Source: an uncultured Atopobiaceae bacterium
GTDB taxonomy: Bacteria > Actinomycetota > Coriobacteriia > Coriobacteriales > Atopobiaceae
Direction: 5' to 3'
Assembly (NCBI GenBank): GCA_944320975.1
Contig: CALUJM010000003.1
Location: 1-64,000, forward strand
Length of the DNA stretch: 64,000 bases
The notes under the pieces were generated by a model. It had not been told where the DNA came from, did not search any database, and saw only the letters and a list, made by a program, of their open reading frames with translations. Both the position numbers and the translations under genes were made by a program. The first letter of the stretch is position 1. Every line of letters begins with the position of its first letter. Of this stretch, positions 50,599-59,444 are shown piece by piece.

Positions 50599-50826
50599 AT
50601 GACCAAGATCAAGGAAATGAACAAGCGTCAGCGCAAGGTGCTCGACGCCTGTCACAACGGCTGGTTCATGGGCGGCGAGTATCGCGCGCTGGTGGACGGT
50701 CACGAGCACCGCTTCTGGGCCGACAGCCAGAAGCTCCTGTTCAAGGACGTTGACGAGTGGTTCTCCTCCCACGAGCAGAACCACGCGGACTCGCACCTGC
50801 TCGTCAAGTGCGTTGCCGCTGCGTAA
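50599..50826 (+). CDS. Small conserved-looking hypothetical protein
   Basis: 75 residues: a basic N-terminus (KIKEMNKRQRKVLDACHNGWF) then an aromatic, His-rich middle (GHEHRFWADSQKLLFKDVDEWFSSHEQNHADSH). I do not recognise it. A very strong ribosome binding site (AAAGGAGGGAAGGT), a possible TATAAC -10 box (50562-50567) and a clean terminator indicate a real, well-expressed single gene. The Cys and His residues could bind a metal, but no known motif is formed. Confidence 0.75.
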   Translation: MTKIKEMNKRQRKVLDACHNGWFMGGEYRALVDGHEHRFWADSQKLLFKDVDEWFSSHEQNHADSHLLVKCVAAA

Positions 50827-50852
50827 GCGACACAGCATCCCACTTTGGGAGG

Positions 50853-50876
50853 AGGAGCCTGCGGGCTCCTTTTTCT
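50853..50876 (+). terminator. Terminator after the 50599 gene
   Basis: AGGAGCC/GGCTCCT stem with a 4-base loop and TTTTTCTTT. It may also serve the convergent M20 gene. Confidence 0.85.
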
Positions 50877-50893
50877 TTACCTTATCAGCGTCG

Positions 50894-52054
50894 TCACGCC
50901 TGCGCGTGAGAGAGCAGCAGGGCGAGAATGACGGCGAGCCCGCGGCGCAGGCTGTCCTTCTCGATCCACTCCTCGCGCGTATGGAGCAGGTCGCCCTCGA
51001 CGGTGCCCACAGTGTGGGCGGGGATGCCGAGCGAGAACGGGATGTTGGCGTCGGTGGAGGACTCCTGGTGCGTGGGCTCCACGCCCGCGAGCTCCCGCAG
51101 GACCTCGTCGGTGCGCGCGATGAGGTCCCACTGGCCCTCGGGCACGTGCTCGCCGGAGGCGGGACGCCGCCCGATGAGCTTGGCGTCGATGCGCGTCCCC
51201 GCCTTGAGGTGCTCCTCCACGAGCACAACGAAGTTTCCGTACATCTGCTCGAGGCACGCCTCGGAGGCGGAGCGGTACTCCACGAGCACGCTTGCGTCCT
51301 CTGCGATCGAGTTCACCGTTGTGCCGCCTACGAAGCGGCCCACATTGATGGTGGTCTTTGCCTCCGTGGGCAGGTCGAGCGCGTAGAGGTCCTCGATGAA
51401 GGAGCAGAGTGCCTCGATTGCGTTGTCGCGCCCGAAGTTCTCCCAGGAGTGGCCGCCCTCGGTGTGGCACTTCACGCGCCAGCGATGGCTTCCCACGGCC
51501 GAGACAACGTGCATGCCGAGGTAGAGGTCAAAGCTCGTGAACTCGGCGACGTGGCCGGCGTAATGGCGGAAGAGCTCGCGCGTTCCGGCGAGGTTGCCGA
51601 GGCCCTCCTCGCAGGAGTTGGCCACGATGAGCAGGGGCCGGTCGAGCGAGACCTGATGGCGCAGCAGATAGCGCCCTCCGAGCATGAGGCCCACGAGGTT
51701 GGCGGTGTCGTCGCCGACGCCCGGGGCGAGCAGGCGCGTCTTGGACTCGGCGAGCGGCAGCGGCTCGGTGTCGGGGAAGACGACGTCGGTGTGGGCGGCA
51801 AAGACCGCTACGCCGCCGTCGCTGCGCGCGTGCGGGCCGGCGGGAAGCGACAAGATCACGTTCTTTGCGTCGTCGATGCGAACGGCCCCCACGGGTGCGC
51901 CCTGGGCGAGCCACCAGTCGCGGATGAACGCGGCGCGCTGCTCCTCATGGCCGGAGGGGGCGGGAATCTGCGCAAGCTCGCGCAGGAGCTCGAGCTCCTC
52001 CTCGAAGCACTCCTCGGCGTAGGCCGTCGCGACCTCTTTGATCTTCTCGTCCAT
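50894..52054 (-). CDS. M20-family metallopeptidase
   Basis: 386 residues. Metal-site motifs: AAHTDVV (first His and Asp), GVGDDTANL (bridging Asp), and NSCEEGLGNL (catalytic Glu and ligand Glu), then a dimerisation domain and a C-terminal IPAHTVGTVEGDLLH with the last His. The layout is like peptidase T or aminoacylase-type enzymes; substrate unknown. It is cytoplasmic. The start follows AGGAGCAGCCAGC. It is a single gene with a long upstream gap. Confidence 0.88.
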   Translation of the reverse strand: MDEKIKEVATAYAEECFEEELELLRELAQIPAPSGHEEQRAAFIRDWWLAQGAPVGAVRIDDAKNVILSLPAGPHARSDGGVAVFAAHTDVVFPDTEPLPLAESKTRLLAPGVGDDTANLVGLMLGGRYLLRHQVSLDRPLLIVANSCEEGLGNLAGTRELFRHYAGHVAEFTSFDLYLGMHVVSAVGSHRWRVKCHTEGGHSWENFGRDNAIEALCSFIEDLYALDLPTEAKTTINVGRFVGGTTVNSIAEDASVLVEYRSASEACLEQMYGNFVVLVEEHLKAGTRIDAKLIGRRPASGEHVPEGQWDLIARTDEVLRELAGVEPTHQESSTDANIPFSLGIPAHTVGTVEGDLLHTREEWIEKDSLRRGLAVILALLLSHAQA

Positions 52055-52451
52055 GCTGGCTGCTCCTGTGATGCGGTGCCGTTTTGCTATGAGCTTACCT
52101 TAGCCTTGGCTCGTCGGGGCACTGCAGCGACCGAGGTGTGGCACAAAAGGCGTGGTCTGGGTGGCGTGCGAGGAGGGCGCGACGTGAGAGATCCCTACGC
52201 GCCCCCCATTGGGGGCGTTACGCCAGAAGGCGCCCGTCGGTTTGTGAGGCGTTTGGCAGTCAGATGCTCAGATAAGGCAAATAGTGACACAGCCACTCCC
52301 TAAACGGCGCCCCTTCGCCTGCGCCCGCACACTTTCCGCCGAGAAGAACGCGCCGTCGGGGGAGCGGAGCGTCTCCAGGGGCGCGGGGCGGGGCATACTA
52401 GCCGGCGGAACGCCGGGTATCCGGCACGCAACGACCCAAGGGGGAACACAG
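52055..52451 (+). other. Gap between M20 and alcohol dehydrogenase genes
   Basis: No convincing gene. It contains a GCCCCC-ATT-GGGGGC hairpin (about 52201-52216) and a GCCGAGAAGAACGCG word (about 52337). Promoters of both divergent neighbours must lie here, but I see no clear -35/-10 pair. Confidence 0.4.
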
Positions 52452-53615
52452 ATGGCAGTCAACCGCTTCGTCCTCAACAACATCTCCTATCACGGCTCCG
52501 GCGCGATCAAGGAGATCCCCGGCGAGCTCACCCGCCGAGGTTACCAGAAGGCCTTCGTCTGCTCCGACCCCGACCTCGTGAAGTTTGGCGTCGTGGCCAA
52601 GGTGACCGATCTGCTCGACGAGGCGGGCATCGCCTGGGAGCTCTTCTCCGAGATCAAGCCCAACCCCACGATCAAGAACGTCCAGGACGGCGTCGAGGCG
52701 TACAAGGCGTCCGGCGCTGACTGCATCGTCACCATCGGCGGCGGCTCCTCGATGGACACCGCCAAGGGCATTGGCATCATCGTGGCCAACCCCGAGTTCG
52801 CCGACGTCGTCTCCCTCGAGGGCGTGGCGCCCACCAAGAACCACGCCGTCTTCACCATCGCCGTGCCCACCACCGCCGGCACCGCGGCCGAGGTCACGAT
52901 CAACTACGTGATCACCGACCCCGAGAAGGTCCGCAAGTTCGTGTGCGTCGACGTCAACGACATCCCCGACGTCGCCGTGGTCGACCCCGACATGATGGCC
53001 TCGATGCCCGCCGGCCTCACCGCCGCCACCGGTATGGACGCGCTCACGCACGCCATCGAGGGCTACACCACCCAGGGCGCCTGGGAGCTCTCCGACATGT
53101 TCCACTACAAGGCCATCCAGCTCATCTCCCAGCACCTGCGCGACGCCGTGGCCGAGGCCAAGAGCGGGCAGCCGGGCTCCGGCCGCGAGGGCATGGCGCT
53201 GGCGCAGTACATCGCCGGCATGGGCTTCTCCAACGTGGGCCTGGGCATCGACCACGCGATGGCGCACACCCTCTCCGCACACTACGACACCCCGCACGGC
53301 GTTGCCTGCGCGATGCTGCTGCCCGTTGCCATGGAGTACAACAAGCCCGTCGTGACCAAGCGCCTCGCCGAGGTGGCCGTCGCCATGGGCGTGGACACCA
53401 CCGGCATGACCGACGACGAGGCCGCCGACGCCGCCATCGCCGCCGTGCGCCAGCTCTCCGCCGACGTCAACATCAAGCCGACCTGCGACGGCCTGGTCGA
53501 GGCCGACCTCGACCAGCTCGCCGACGACGCGATCGCGGACGCCTGCTTCCCGGGCAACCCGCGCGAGGCCGACCACGCCGCCGTGGTGGAGCTCTTCCGC
53601 AAGGTGATGGCGTAG
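52452..53615 (+). CDS. fucO: Iron-containing alcohol dehydrogenase, lactaldehyde-reductase-like
   Basis: 387 residues, group III Fe-dependent dehydrogenase. The N-terminal MAVNRFVLNNISYHGSGAI resembles FucO. GGGSSMDTAKG is the NAD-binding loop; metal ligands are expected in GMDALTHAIEGY and GIDHAMAHTLSAHYDTPHG. It probably reduces lactaldehyde or another short aldehyde with NADH in the cytoplasm. The start follows AAGGGGGAACACAG. No fucose or rhamnose genes and no microcompartment genes are adjacent, so the aldehyde source is unknown. A terminator follows. Confidence 0.85.
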   Translation: MAVNRFVLNNISYHGSGAIKEIPGELTRRGYQKAFVCSDPDLVKFGVVAKVTDLLDEAGIAWELFSEIKPNPTIKNVQDGVEAYKASGADCIVTIGGGSSMDTAKGIGIIVANPEFADVVSLEGVAPTKNHAVFTIAVPTTAGTAAEVTINYVITDPEKVRKFVCVDVNDIPDVAVVDPDMMASMPAGLTAATGMDALTHAIEGYTTQGAWELSDMFHYKAIQLISQHLRDAVAEAKSGQPGSGREGMALAQYIAGMGFSNVGLGIDHAMAHTLSAHYDTPHGVACAMLLPVAMEYNKPVVTKRLAEVAVAMGVDTTGMTDDEAADAAIAAVRQLSADVNIKPTCDGLVEADLDQLADDAIADACFPGNPREADHAAVVELFRKVMA

Positions 53616-53643
53616 CATCCTCACCGATAGATCGCCTCTCTTC

Positions 53644-53672
53644 GGGCGGCGTCCCCGTGCGGGGCGCCGCCC
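53644..53672 (+). terminator. Terminator after the alcohol dehydrogenase
   Basis: GGGCGGCGTCCCC/GGGGCGCCGCCC stem with a short loop, followed by GTCTTCC; the T run is weak. Confidence 0.65.
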
Positions 53673-53736
53673 GTCTTCCGTGCCGCGTCACCGCGGCGCT
53701 TTGCTCCCGCCCGTGTCCTGCCCACGCGAGAACCAG

Positions 53737-53890
53737 GATTGTGGGCAAAATGTTTGATGCATCGGAAGTCTGAGGGCCCCGCCGGCTCTCAGGATGCGCG
53801 CTCTTCTCGCTTGGGAGGAAAATAATTAACGTTCAAGACCATGCGTGGCCCGGTCAGCGTGGGCAAACATCAAAGTTCTTGCACACAATC
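53737..53890 (+). repeat. MITE-like inverted repeat, TGTGTGCAAC family (copy 2 of 2)
   Basis: Left arm GATTGTGGGCAAAATGTTTG and right arm complement GATTGTGTGCAAGAACTTTG pair imperfectly over about 24 bases and enclose about 105 bases. It is a diverged relative of 21866-22008. The rest of the 53616-54101 gap has no clear gene. Confidence 0.65.
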
Positions 53891-54101
53891 GACGGTTTCG
53901 GTCAAAGAGAGGCTCGATTGGAGGCGCGGTTCGTCGATAAACTCATAATCGAGGTTTTGGGAGCCATGGGGGAGGCCTGGCGTGGCCCTGTGACCGACGC
54001 AGCGCCGGGGCGGAGGGGCTTCGACCTCCTTTGAGGCGCCGGGCTCCGCAAGACGTGCGTTTGGGCGGGAATGAGGACTACGCGAGAAGGGCGGTGCTGG
54101 G

Positions 54102-55271
54102 GTGGCGGACGTTCGGGACTATCTGGAGCTGAGGGGCGACATAACGCTCGGGGAGCGGCCGTTCAACGACGTCGACAACCTCGCGCTGGCGACCTTGGCC
54201 TACCTCGATTTCTCGGGCATCGTGGGCGGCCCGGGGGAGCCGGGGGTCCGCCTCACGGACGCGTGCGGCGAGCTGCTCGCCCGCGCCGGCGGCGACCTCG
54301 CGTCCCGCGTGCGCTCGCTGGCGACGGTCGACGAGCGCTTCGTCGTGGCGATCGGCGGGTCGGCCCGCCTCGGCGACGCGGTGCTGCGCGACTACGTGGA
54401 CGAGCGCGACGACGAGCGCGTCATGCAGTTCTCTGCCGTGACCGCCGAGCTCGGGGGCGGGGAGACCTACGTGGCCTTCCGGGGGACCGACACCACGCTC
54501 GTGGGCTGGCGCGAGGACTTCGCCCTGAGCTTCTCCGTGACACGGGCCCAGCGCGCCGCGGCGGGCTACCTCGCCCGCGAGCTCGCCCGCGCCGCCGCCG
54601 AGGGCCGTCGCGTTCGCGTGGGCGGGCACTCCAAGGGGGGCAACCTCGCCGCCTTCGCCGCGGCGTCGTGCCCGGTTTCGCTCTCGGGCGCGGTCGAGCG
54701 CGTCTACAGCAACGACGGCCCTGGCATGGACCGCTCCGTCATGCCGCTGAGCTGCCACGACGTGATGGGCGAGCGCTACTCCCGCATCATCCCCGCCTAC
54801 AGCGTCGTGGGGAGGCTCTTCTCGGACGACGCGCCCGCCGTCATCGTGAGGAGCTCAGCCGAGCGCAGCCTCCAGCACGACCCGCTCACGTGGCAGGTGG
54901 GGCCTGCCGGCTTTCTCGAGGCGGACGGGCCCGACCCGGAGTGCCTCGCCGTGCAGAGGTCCTTCTCGGCATGGCTCGGGAGGCTGGGCCCCGACGACCG
55001 CCGCCAGCTCACCACGGAGCTCTTCGACGCCCTGGAGGCCGGGGGAGCGGTGACGTTCGAGGACGTCTTCTCGAGCGCGTCCGCTGCGCGCGACGTGATG
55101 GCCGCCCTGGGCGGGGTCGACCCCCGCACGCGCGAGATGATGCTCGGGCTCGTGCGCGAGCTCGTGGGCGCCGGGGCGGCGGCGACGCGCGACGCCGTGG
55201 TGCGCGGGGTCTCCGAGGTCGCGGCCGACGTGGCGCGGCGCGTGGCCGGGCGTGCGGCGGGGGAGGCGTGA
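54102..55271 (+). CDS. Lipase-like alpha/beta hydrolase (DUF2974 / Mbeg1-like)
   Basis: 389 residues. The nucleophile elbow GHSKGGNLA (about residue 177) and the preceding VAFRGTDTTLVGWREDF are typical of the Mbeg1-like lipase family. No signal peptide is visible, so it is cytoplasmic or secreted by another route. The C-terminal ~60 residues are Ala/Arg/Val-rich. The start is GTG. Substrate is unknown. It is a single gene, convergent with the holin-like gene. Confidence 0.83.
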   Translation: MADVRDYLELRGDITLGERPFNDVDNLALATLAYLDFSGIVGGPGEPGVRLTDACGELLARAGGDLASRVRSLATVDERFVVAIGGSARLGDAVLRDYVDERDDERVMQFSAVTAELGGGETYVAFRGTDTTLVGWREDFALSFSVTRAQRAAAGYLARELARAAAEGRRVRVGGHSKGGNLAAFAAASCPVSLSGAVERVYSNDGPGMDRSVMPLSCHDVMGERYSRIIPAYSVVGRLFSDDAPAVIVRSSAERSLQHDPLTWQVGPAGFLEADGPDPECLAVQRSFSAWLGRLGPDDRRQLTTELFDALEAGGAVTFEDVFSSASAARDVMAALGGVDPRTREMMLGLVRELVGAGAAATRDAVVRGVSEVAADVARRVAGRAAGEA

Positions 55272-55278
55272 GGGCGCT

Positions 55279-55641
55279 CTACTCCTCGCCCACCACGCCG
55301 CTCAGCAGCATGCTCACCACAGAGATCACGACCGCGCCGAGGATGGCCGAGAAGAGCGAGTCAATGGCGATGCCCGCGTGGAAGATGTTGCGCGAGAGCC
55401 AGCTCGCGAGCTCGAGCACGAACGCGTTCACGATCACGTAGAAGATGCCGAGCGTGGCTATGGTGAAGGGGATGGCGAGCACCTGCAGCACGGGCTTGAC
55501 GGTGGCGTTGAGCAGCGCGAGCACGAGCGCGCAGAACACCGCCCCCACCCAGGTGCCGCCCACGGGGACGATGCCCGGGACGAGCCAGATGGCCACGGCG
55601 CAGGCGATGGTGGTGACGACCCAGCGTGCGAGAAAGCTCAT
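55279..55641 (-). CDS. Phage-holin-superfamily IV-like membrane protein
   Basis: 120 residues with four hydrophobic segments (about 5-20, 28-48, 53-80 and 92-115) and the LNATVKPVLQVLAIPFTIATLG pattern of the mycobacterial-type holin family. Such proteins are common in bacterial chromosomes without any prophage, and there is no other phage gene here, so a lysis role is unlikely. The start follows AAAGGGGTTCCC. Confidence 0.83.
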   Translation of the reverse strand: MSFLARWVVTTIACAVAIWLVPGIVPVGGTWVGAVFCALVLALLNATVKPVLQVLAIPFTIATLGIFYVIVNAFVLELASWLSRNIFHAGIAIDSLFSAILGAVVISVVSMLLSGVVGEE

Positions 55642-55799
55642 GGGAACCCCTTTCGTCGTTTTGGATAGCGTACCCGTAATCGGGGCGGAAGCCTCCGGGG
55701 CGCCTGCCCCGATTTGCGGCCCGGGCGCCCCGCGCCCGCCGCTTTCGCTCAGCGCTTTAATGAGCTAAAGTGTCTTGTGGGCCGGAGGACGGAGGGCGC

Positions 55800-56087
55800 A
55801 TGGAGCACAGGGACGAGAAGAACATCGAGCTCGAGCGGCTCGCCCGCGCCCTCTGCTCCCTCGACACCCCCGAGGAGGCCCGTGCGCTGCTCAGCGACCT
55901 GTGCACGCCGCGCGAGCTCGATGACCTCTCGCAGCGGCTCGAGGTCGCGCGCCTGCTCTCCGAGGGTCGCTCATACGTCGACGTCTCCCGCTCCACGGGC
56001 GCCTCCTCGACCACGGTGAGCCGCGTGTCGAAGTGCCTGAACGGCCCCGCCGGCGGATACCGCACGGTGCTCGCGCGGCTGGGCTGA
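55800..56087 (+). CDS. YerC/YecD-family TrpR-like DNA-binding protein
   Basis: 95 residues. The ARALCSLDTPEEARALLSDLCTPRELDDLSQRLEVARLLSEG stretch and VSRSTGASSTTVSRVSKCLN helix-turn-helix match the TrpR-superfamily YerC group. It likely represses an unknown operon. The ATG at 55800 follows GGAGGACGGAGGGCGC; an in-frame TTG at 55770 is less likely. A CTTTA-N6-TAAAG palindrome just upstream (about 55754) could be its own operator. Confidence 0.87.
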   Translation: MEHRDEKNIELERLARALCSLDTPEEARALLSDLCTPRELDDLSQRLEVARLLSEGRSYVDVSRSTGASSTTVSRVSKCLNGPAGGYRTVLARLG

Positions 56088-56171
56088 GGGCCGTTCCCGC
56101 GGGGCCGCAATTTCTGTCCGGTCCGTGCGCTAGGATTTTCCCGACAAGGACGGACGCGCCGAGAGGAAACC

Positions 56172-59100
56172 ATGCCGCTTCACCTTGTGACAACGACCGA
56201 CGAGCCCTTGGTCTGCCCGGGGGTCGAGCGCGCGCTGCGCGACGCCGTGGCGGGCGGCGGGCGCGCGGTCCTGCTCGTCCCGTCCTTCGCCCAGGCCCTC
56301 GCCGCCCAGCGCGAGCTCGCGGGCGCGGGCGGGCTTTCGCTCGGCGTCACCGTGACGACGCCGCTCGCGTGGACGGAGGAGCGCTGGGGCGTCTGGGGGG
56401 ACGGGCGGCGCTTCGTCGACGCCGTCTCGCGCGACGTCCTCGCGGCGCGGGTCCTCGCACGGGAGGCGTGGCGGCCCGGCTCGCCGCTGACGAGCGCCCC
56501 CGGGGCGGCTGCGCTTCTCGCCGACCTCGCCCGCAAGGGGCTCCCGTGGATCGTCGGCGCCCCCGTCCCCGACGGCGTGACCGACGCGGAGGCCGCCATG
56601 GCGTCCCTGCTGGGGGGCTACGAGGCGGAGCTCTCCTCCCGCGGGCTCGTGGAGCCGTGCGCGGCCATGGCCTCCCTTCCGGGCGCGCTCGACGCCGCGG
56701 GCGCCCGGGTCCCCCCGGTCGTGCTCGCGGGCTTCGACGAGATGTCCCGCGCGGAGCGGGAGCTCGTCTGCGGGCTCGCCGCCCGCCGGGAGGTGACGGT
56801 CTTCGCGCGCTCGGGGGAGGGCGCGGCGTTCGCGCAGGCGCGCCGCATGCTCGACGGGCTCGCCGCGCTCGCTGCCGAGAAGGACGTCGAGGTGTGTCGC
56901 TCGGCGTCGTCCCTCGCCGCCGCGCCGCGCCGCACCGGCGAGCTCTACGCCCTGCTCGATGCCCTCTTCTCCGCGGGCCCCGGCGCGCTCGCCCCCACGG
57001 GGGCCGTCCGCCTGCTGCTCCCCTCCGGCGTCTCCGCCGAGGCGGAGCTCGTCGCCCGCCAGGTGCGCTCGCTCGCGGACGCGGGCGCGCGCGACGTCGT
57101 CATCGCGGCCCCCGACCCCGCCGCTGCGTGGCCCGCCCTCTCGTCGCGCCTGGCCGCCCGCGGGATCACCTCCCGCGCCCAGCTCTCCGTGAGCGTCGGC
57201 TCGCTCGAGTGCGGGCGCGCCTACCTCGAGTTCGCCCGCTCGGTCGCCCGCCTGTCCGACCTCGCGGGCGACTGGCCTCCCCTCGAGCCGGTGCCCGGCG
57301 CCCCCCGCGCAGGCACCGTCCGCGTGCGCCTCGCGGACATGTCGTGGTGGCCCCCGCGCGAGCTCTCCGACTTCCTGTCCTGCGCCGTCTCCCACGTCGA
57401 GCCGGGGCGCGCCCGCGAGCTTGACGCCGCGTGGCGCGGCAACCGCCTGCTCACGCCCGCGGCGGTGCTCGAGCAGCTCCAGACCGAGCGCCTCACCTCG
57501 CCCGAGGTCGCCGCGGCGACGCGCGAGCTGCTCAAGGGGCGCCTCGGGTCTGCGGCCTCCAAGCTGCTCGCGCCCTACGTTCAGGGGGACGAGGCCGGCT
57601 CGCCGGCGGCCCCGGAGGCGACCGCCGCCCTCTCAGCGGTCCTGGGCGTCGCGAAGAGCCTGAAGGAGCTCGGCGTCACGGCGGACCCCGCGCAGCCGGG
57701 CCATGTGAGCCTCTCCGAGCTCGTCGGGCTCGCCGAGGGCGCCCTCGCCCGGGTGCGCGTCGCGCTCAGGCCGGAGCGCGCCTGCGCGGGGGCCTCCTGC
57801 GTCGCGCGCGTCCTCTCCGTGGGGGAGGCGGCGCGCCTCGCGCCCTGCTCCGCCGACGCCCTGGTCCTTCTCGGCCAGACGTCCGCCGAGTCCGCCGTCT
57901 CGACGCCGGACGACGTGCGCTCGGCGCTGCTCGAGGCCTATGGCGTGGAGGGTCCGGCGGGGGCGATGGACAGGGCCCGCGCGCGCTTCCGCGCCGCGGC
58001 GAGCGTCCCGCGCGACGCCCTCGTCCTCGAGCGGACTCTCTTCTCCGCCGACGGGAAGACGTGCTACCCCTCGGTCATGATGGTCGAGACGCTGGCCTGC
58101 TACGGCCTCGAGGCCGACGCCCGGCTCGAGCAGGTCGCCGCCGCGCTGGGCCCCGGACGCGTGCTCACGCGAGGGGAGGAGCGCGTGAGGGAGAACGCCT
58201 CGCCCTCGGGCGCCGCCGCTCCCGCCGCGGCGAGCGAGCGCCCCGCCCCCGCGGGCCGCATCCTCGAGCAGGAGCGCGCGCTCGTCTCTCCTCCTGCCGA
58301 GGGCGTCCCGGCGACGGGCGAGCCCCCGGTCCTCTCGGCCTCCCAGATCGAGACCTACCTCGAGTGCCCATACAAGTGGTTCAGCCTGAGGAGGCTGCGC
58401 CTGAGCGACGCGGACGCCGGGTTCACCGGGGCGGAGATGGGCACCTTCGCGCACCGCGTGCTCGAGGTGACCCGCCGCGAGCTGCTCGCGCGCGCCATGG
58501 AGCGCCTGCGCGGCGGGCATGCGCTGGCGGACGCCCGGTCCGCCGAGAGTGACGCGATGCAGCAGCGCCCGTACCGCGAGGCCGTCGAGGAGCTCGAGCG
58601 CCTCGCCCAGCTCGACCCCGCGGCGCGCGTCCCCGGCTCGTCCGTCTGCGACCCCGCCTCCCTCGAGGAGGCGCGCGGCGCCCTGCTGGAGGAGTTCGAC
58701 GCGCACCTCCTGCATCAGTTCCAGCTCGAGGGGGGACGCCGCCCGGTCCTGCAGGCGCTCGTCCCCCACAGCGCGCGCCAGGAGGGCCAGGTCGAGGGCC
58801 TGCGCCGCGACCTCTCGACGCTGCTCGACTTCGAGGCGGGCTCGCTCGCGGGCTTCGAGCCGCGCTTCTTCGAGTGGTCGTTCGGCCGGAGAGGGGCGTG
58901 CGTCGAGTACGCCGGCGTGCGCCTCACGGGCACGATCGACCGCATCGACGTCGACGCGCACGGCCAGGCGGTCGTCATCGACTACAAGCACAAGTCGGAC
59001 GTCGGCTTTGCCGGGGAGTACGACGTCTTCCCCGCGCAGGGGGCCGACCCCGGCGCCCTCGCGCTGCCGCGCCGCGTGCAGTCCCTCGTGTACGGCCAGG

Positions 59101-59444
59101 TGGTGAGACGGGCGTTCCCGCAGCTCAAGGTCAGGGCAGCCGTGTATCTCTGCACGAAGGGCGCCCACGCCATCGCCGGCGCCGTCGACGAGAACCTCGT
59201 GGACAACGTCTTCGGCTCGCGCCCCCCGTCAGCCCAGCGCCTCGCCCGCCTCGCCGTCCCGGTGGGCGCGTGCTTCGGCCGAGAGGGCGAGCGCGGCATG
59301 GAGGCGCTCCTCGACGCCTGCGAGGAGCTGGTCGCGGCGCGCATCGAGCGAATGCTCTCCGGCGACATCGAGGCGGCGCCGGTCGACGCCGACGCGTGCC
59401 TGTTCTGCCCGGTTCTCAACTGCGAGAGGAGGCTCAGGAGATGA
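56172..59444 (+). CDS. addB: AddB-like exonuclease/helicase subunit with PD-(D/E)XK nuclease
   Basis: 1090 residues, a subunit of the AddAB double-strand-break repair nuclease. The N-terminal helicase-like part lacks a Walker A motif, as in some AddB lineages. The C-terminal nuclease has GTIDRIDVDAHG and VVIDYKHKS (about 918-940). The four Fe-S Cys expected for AddB are visible: ETYLECPYKW near residue 732 and CLFCPVLNC at about 1076-1085. It overlaps the start of addA by 4 bases (ATGA), so the two are translated together. The start follows GAGAGGAAACC. Confidence 0.87.
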   Translation: MPLHLVTTTDEPLVCPGVERALRDAVAGGGRAVLLVPSFAQALAAQRELAGAGGLSLGVTVTTPLAWTEERWGVWGDGRRFVDAVSRDVLAARVLAREAWRPGSPLTSAPGAAALLADLARKGLPWIVGAPVPDGVTDAEAAMASLLGGYEAELSSRGLVEPCAAMASLPGALDAAGARVPPVVLAGFDEMSRAERELVCGLAARREVTVFARSGEGAAFAQARRMLDGLAALAAEKDVEVCRSASSLAAAPRRTGELYALLDALFSAGPGALAPTGAVRLLLPSGVSAEAELVARQVRSLADAGARDVVIAAPDPAAAWPALSSRLAARGITSRAQLSVSVGSLECGRAYLEFARSVARLSDLAGDWPPLEPVPGAPRAGTVRVRLADMSWWPPRELSDFLSCAVSHVEPGRARELDAAWRGNRLLTPAAVLEQLQTERLTSPEVAAATRELLKGRLGSAASKLLAPYVQGDEAGSPAAPEATAALSAVLGVAKSLKELGVTADPAQPGHVSLSELVGLAEGALARVRVALRPERACAGASCVARVLSVGEAARLAPCSADALVLLGQTSAESAVSTPDDVRSALLEAYGVEGPAGAMDRARARFRAAASVPRDALVLERTLFSADGKTCYPSVMMVETLACYGLEADARLEQVAAALGPGRVLTRGEERVRENASPSGAAAPAAASERPAPAGRILEQERALVSPPAEGVPATGEPPVLSASQIETYLECPYKWFSLRRLRLSDADAGFTGAEMGTFAHRVLEVTRRELLARAMERLRGGHALADARSAESDAMQQRPYREAVEELERLAQLDPAARVPGSSVCDPASLEEARGALLEEFDAHLLHQFQLEGGRRPVLQALVPHSARQEGQVEGLRRDLSTLLDFEAGSLAGFEPRFFEWSFGRRGACVEYAGVRLTGTIDRIDVDAHGQAVVIDYKHKSDVGFAGEYDVFPAQGADPGALALPRRVQSLVYGQVVRRAFPQLKVRAAVYLCTKGAHAIAGAVDENLVDNVFGSRPPSAQRLARLAVPVGACFGREGERGMEALLDACEELVAARIERMLSGDIEAAPVDADACLFCPVLNCERRLRR

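Noticed and set aside
52452..53615. Part of a propanediol or ethanolamine microcompartment
   Set aside because: The FucO-like dehydrogenase stands alone; no shell proteins, diol dehydratase or aldehyde dehydrogenase genes lie around it.
55279..55641. Prophage lysis gene
   Set aside because: Holin-like similarity only; no endolysin, capsid, integrase or attachment site nearby. This family is frequent in chromosomes without phages.
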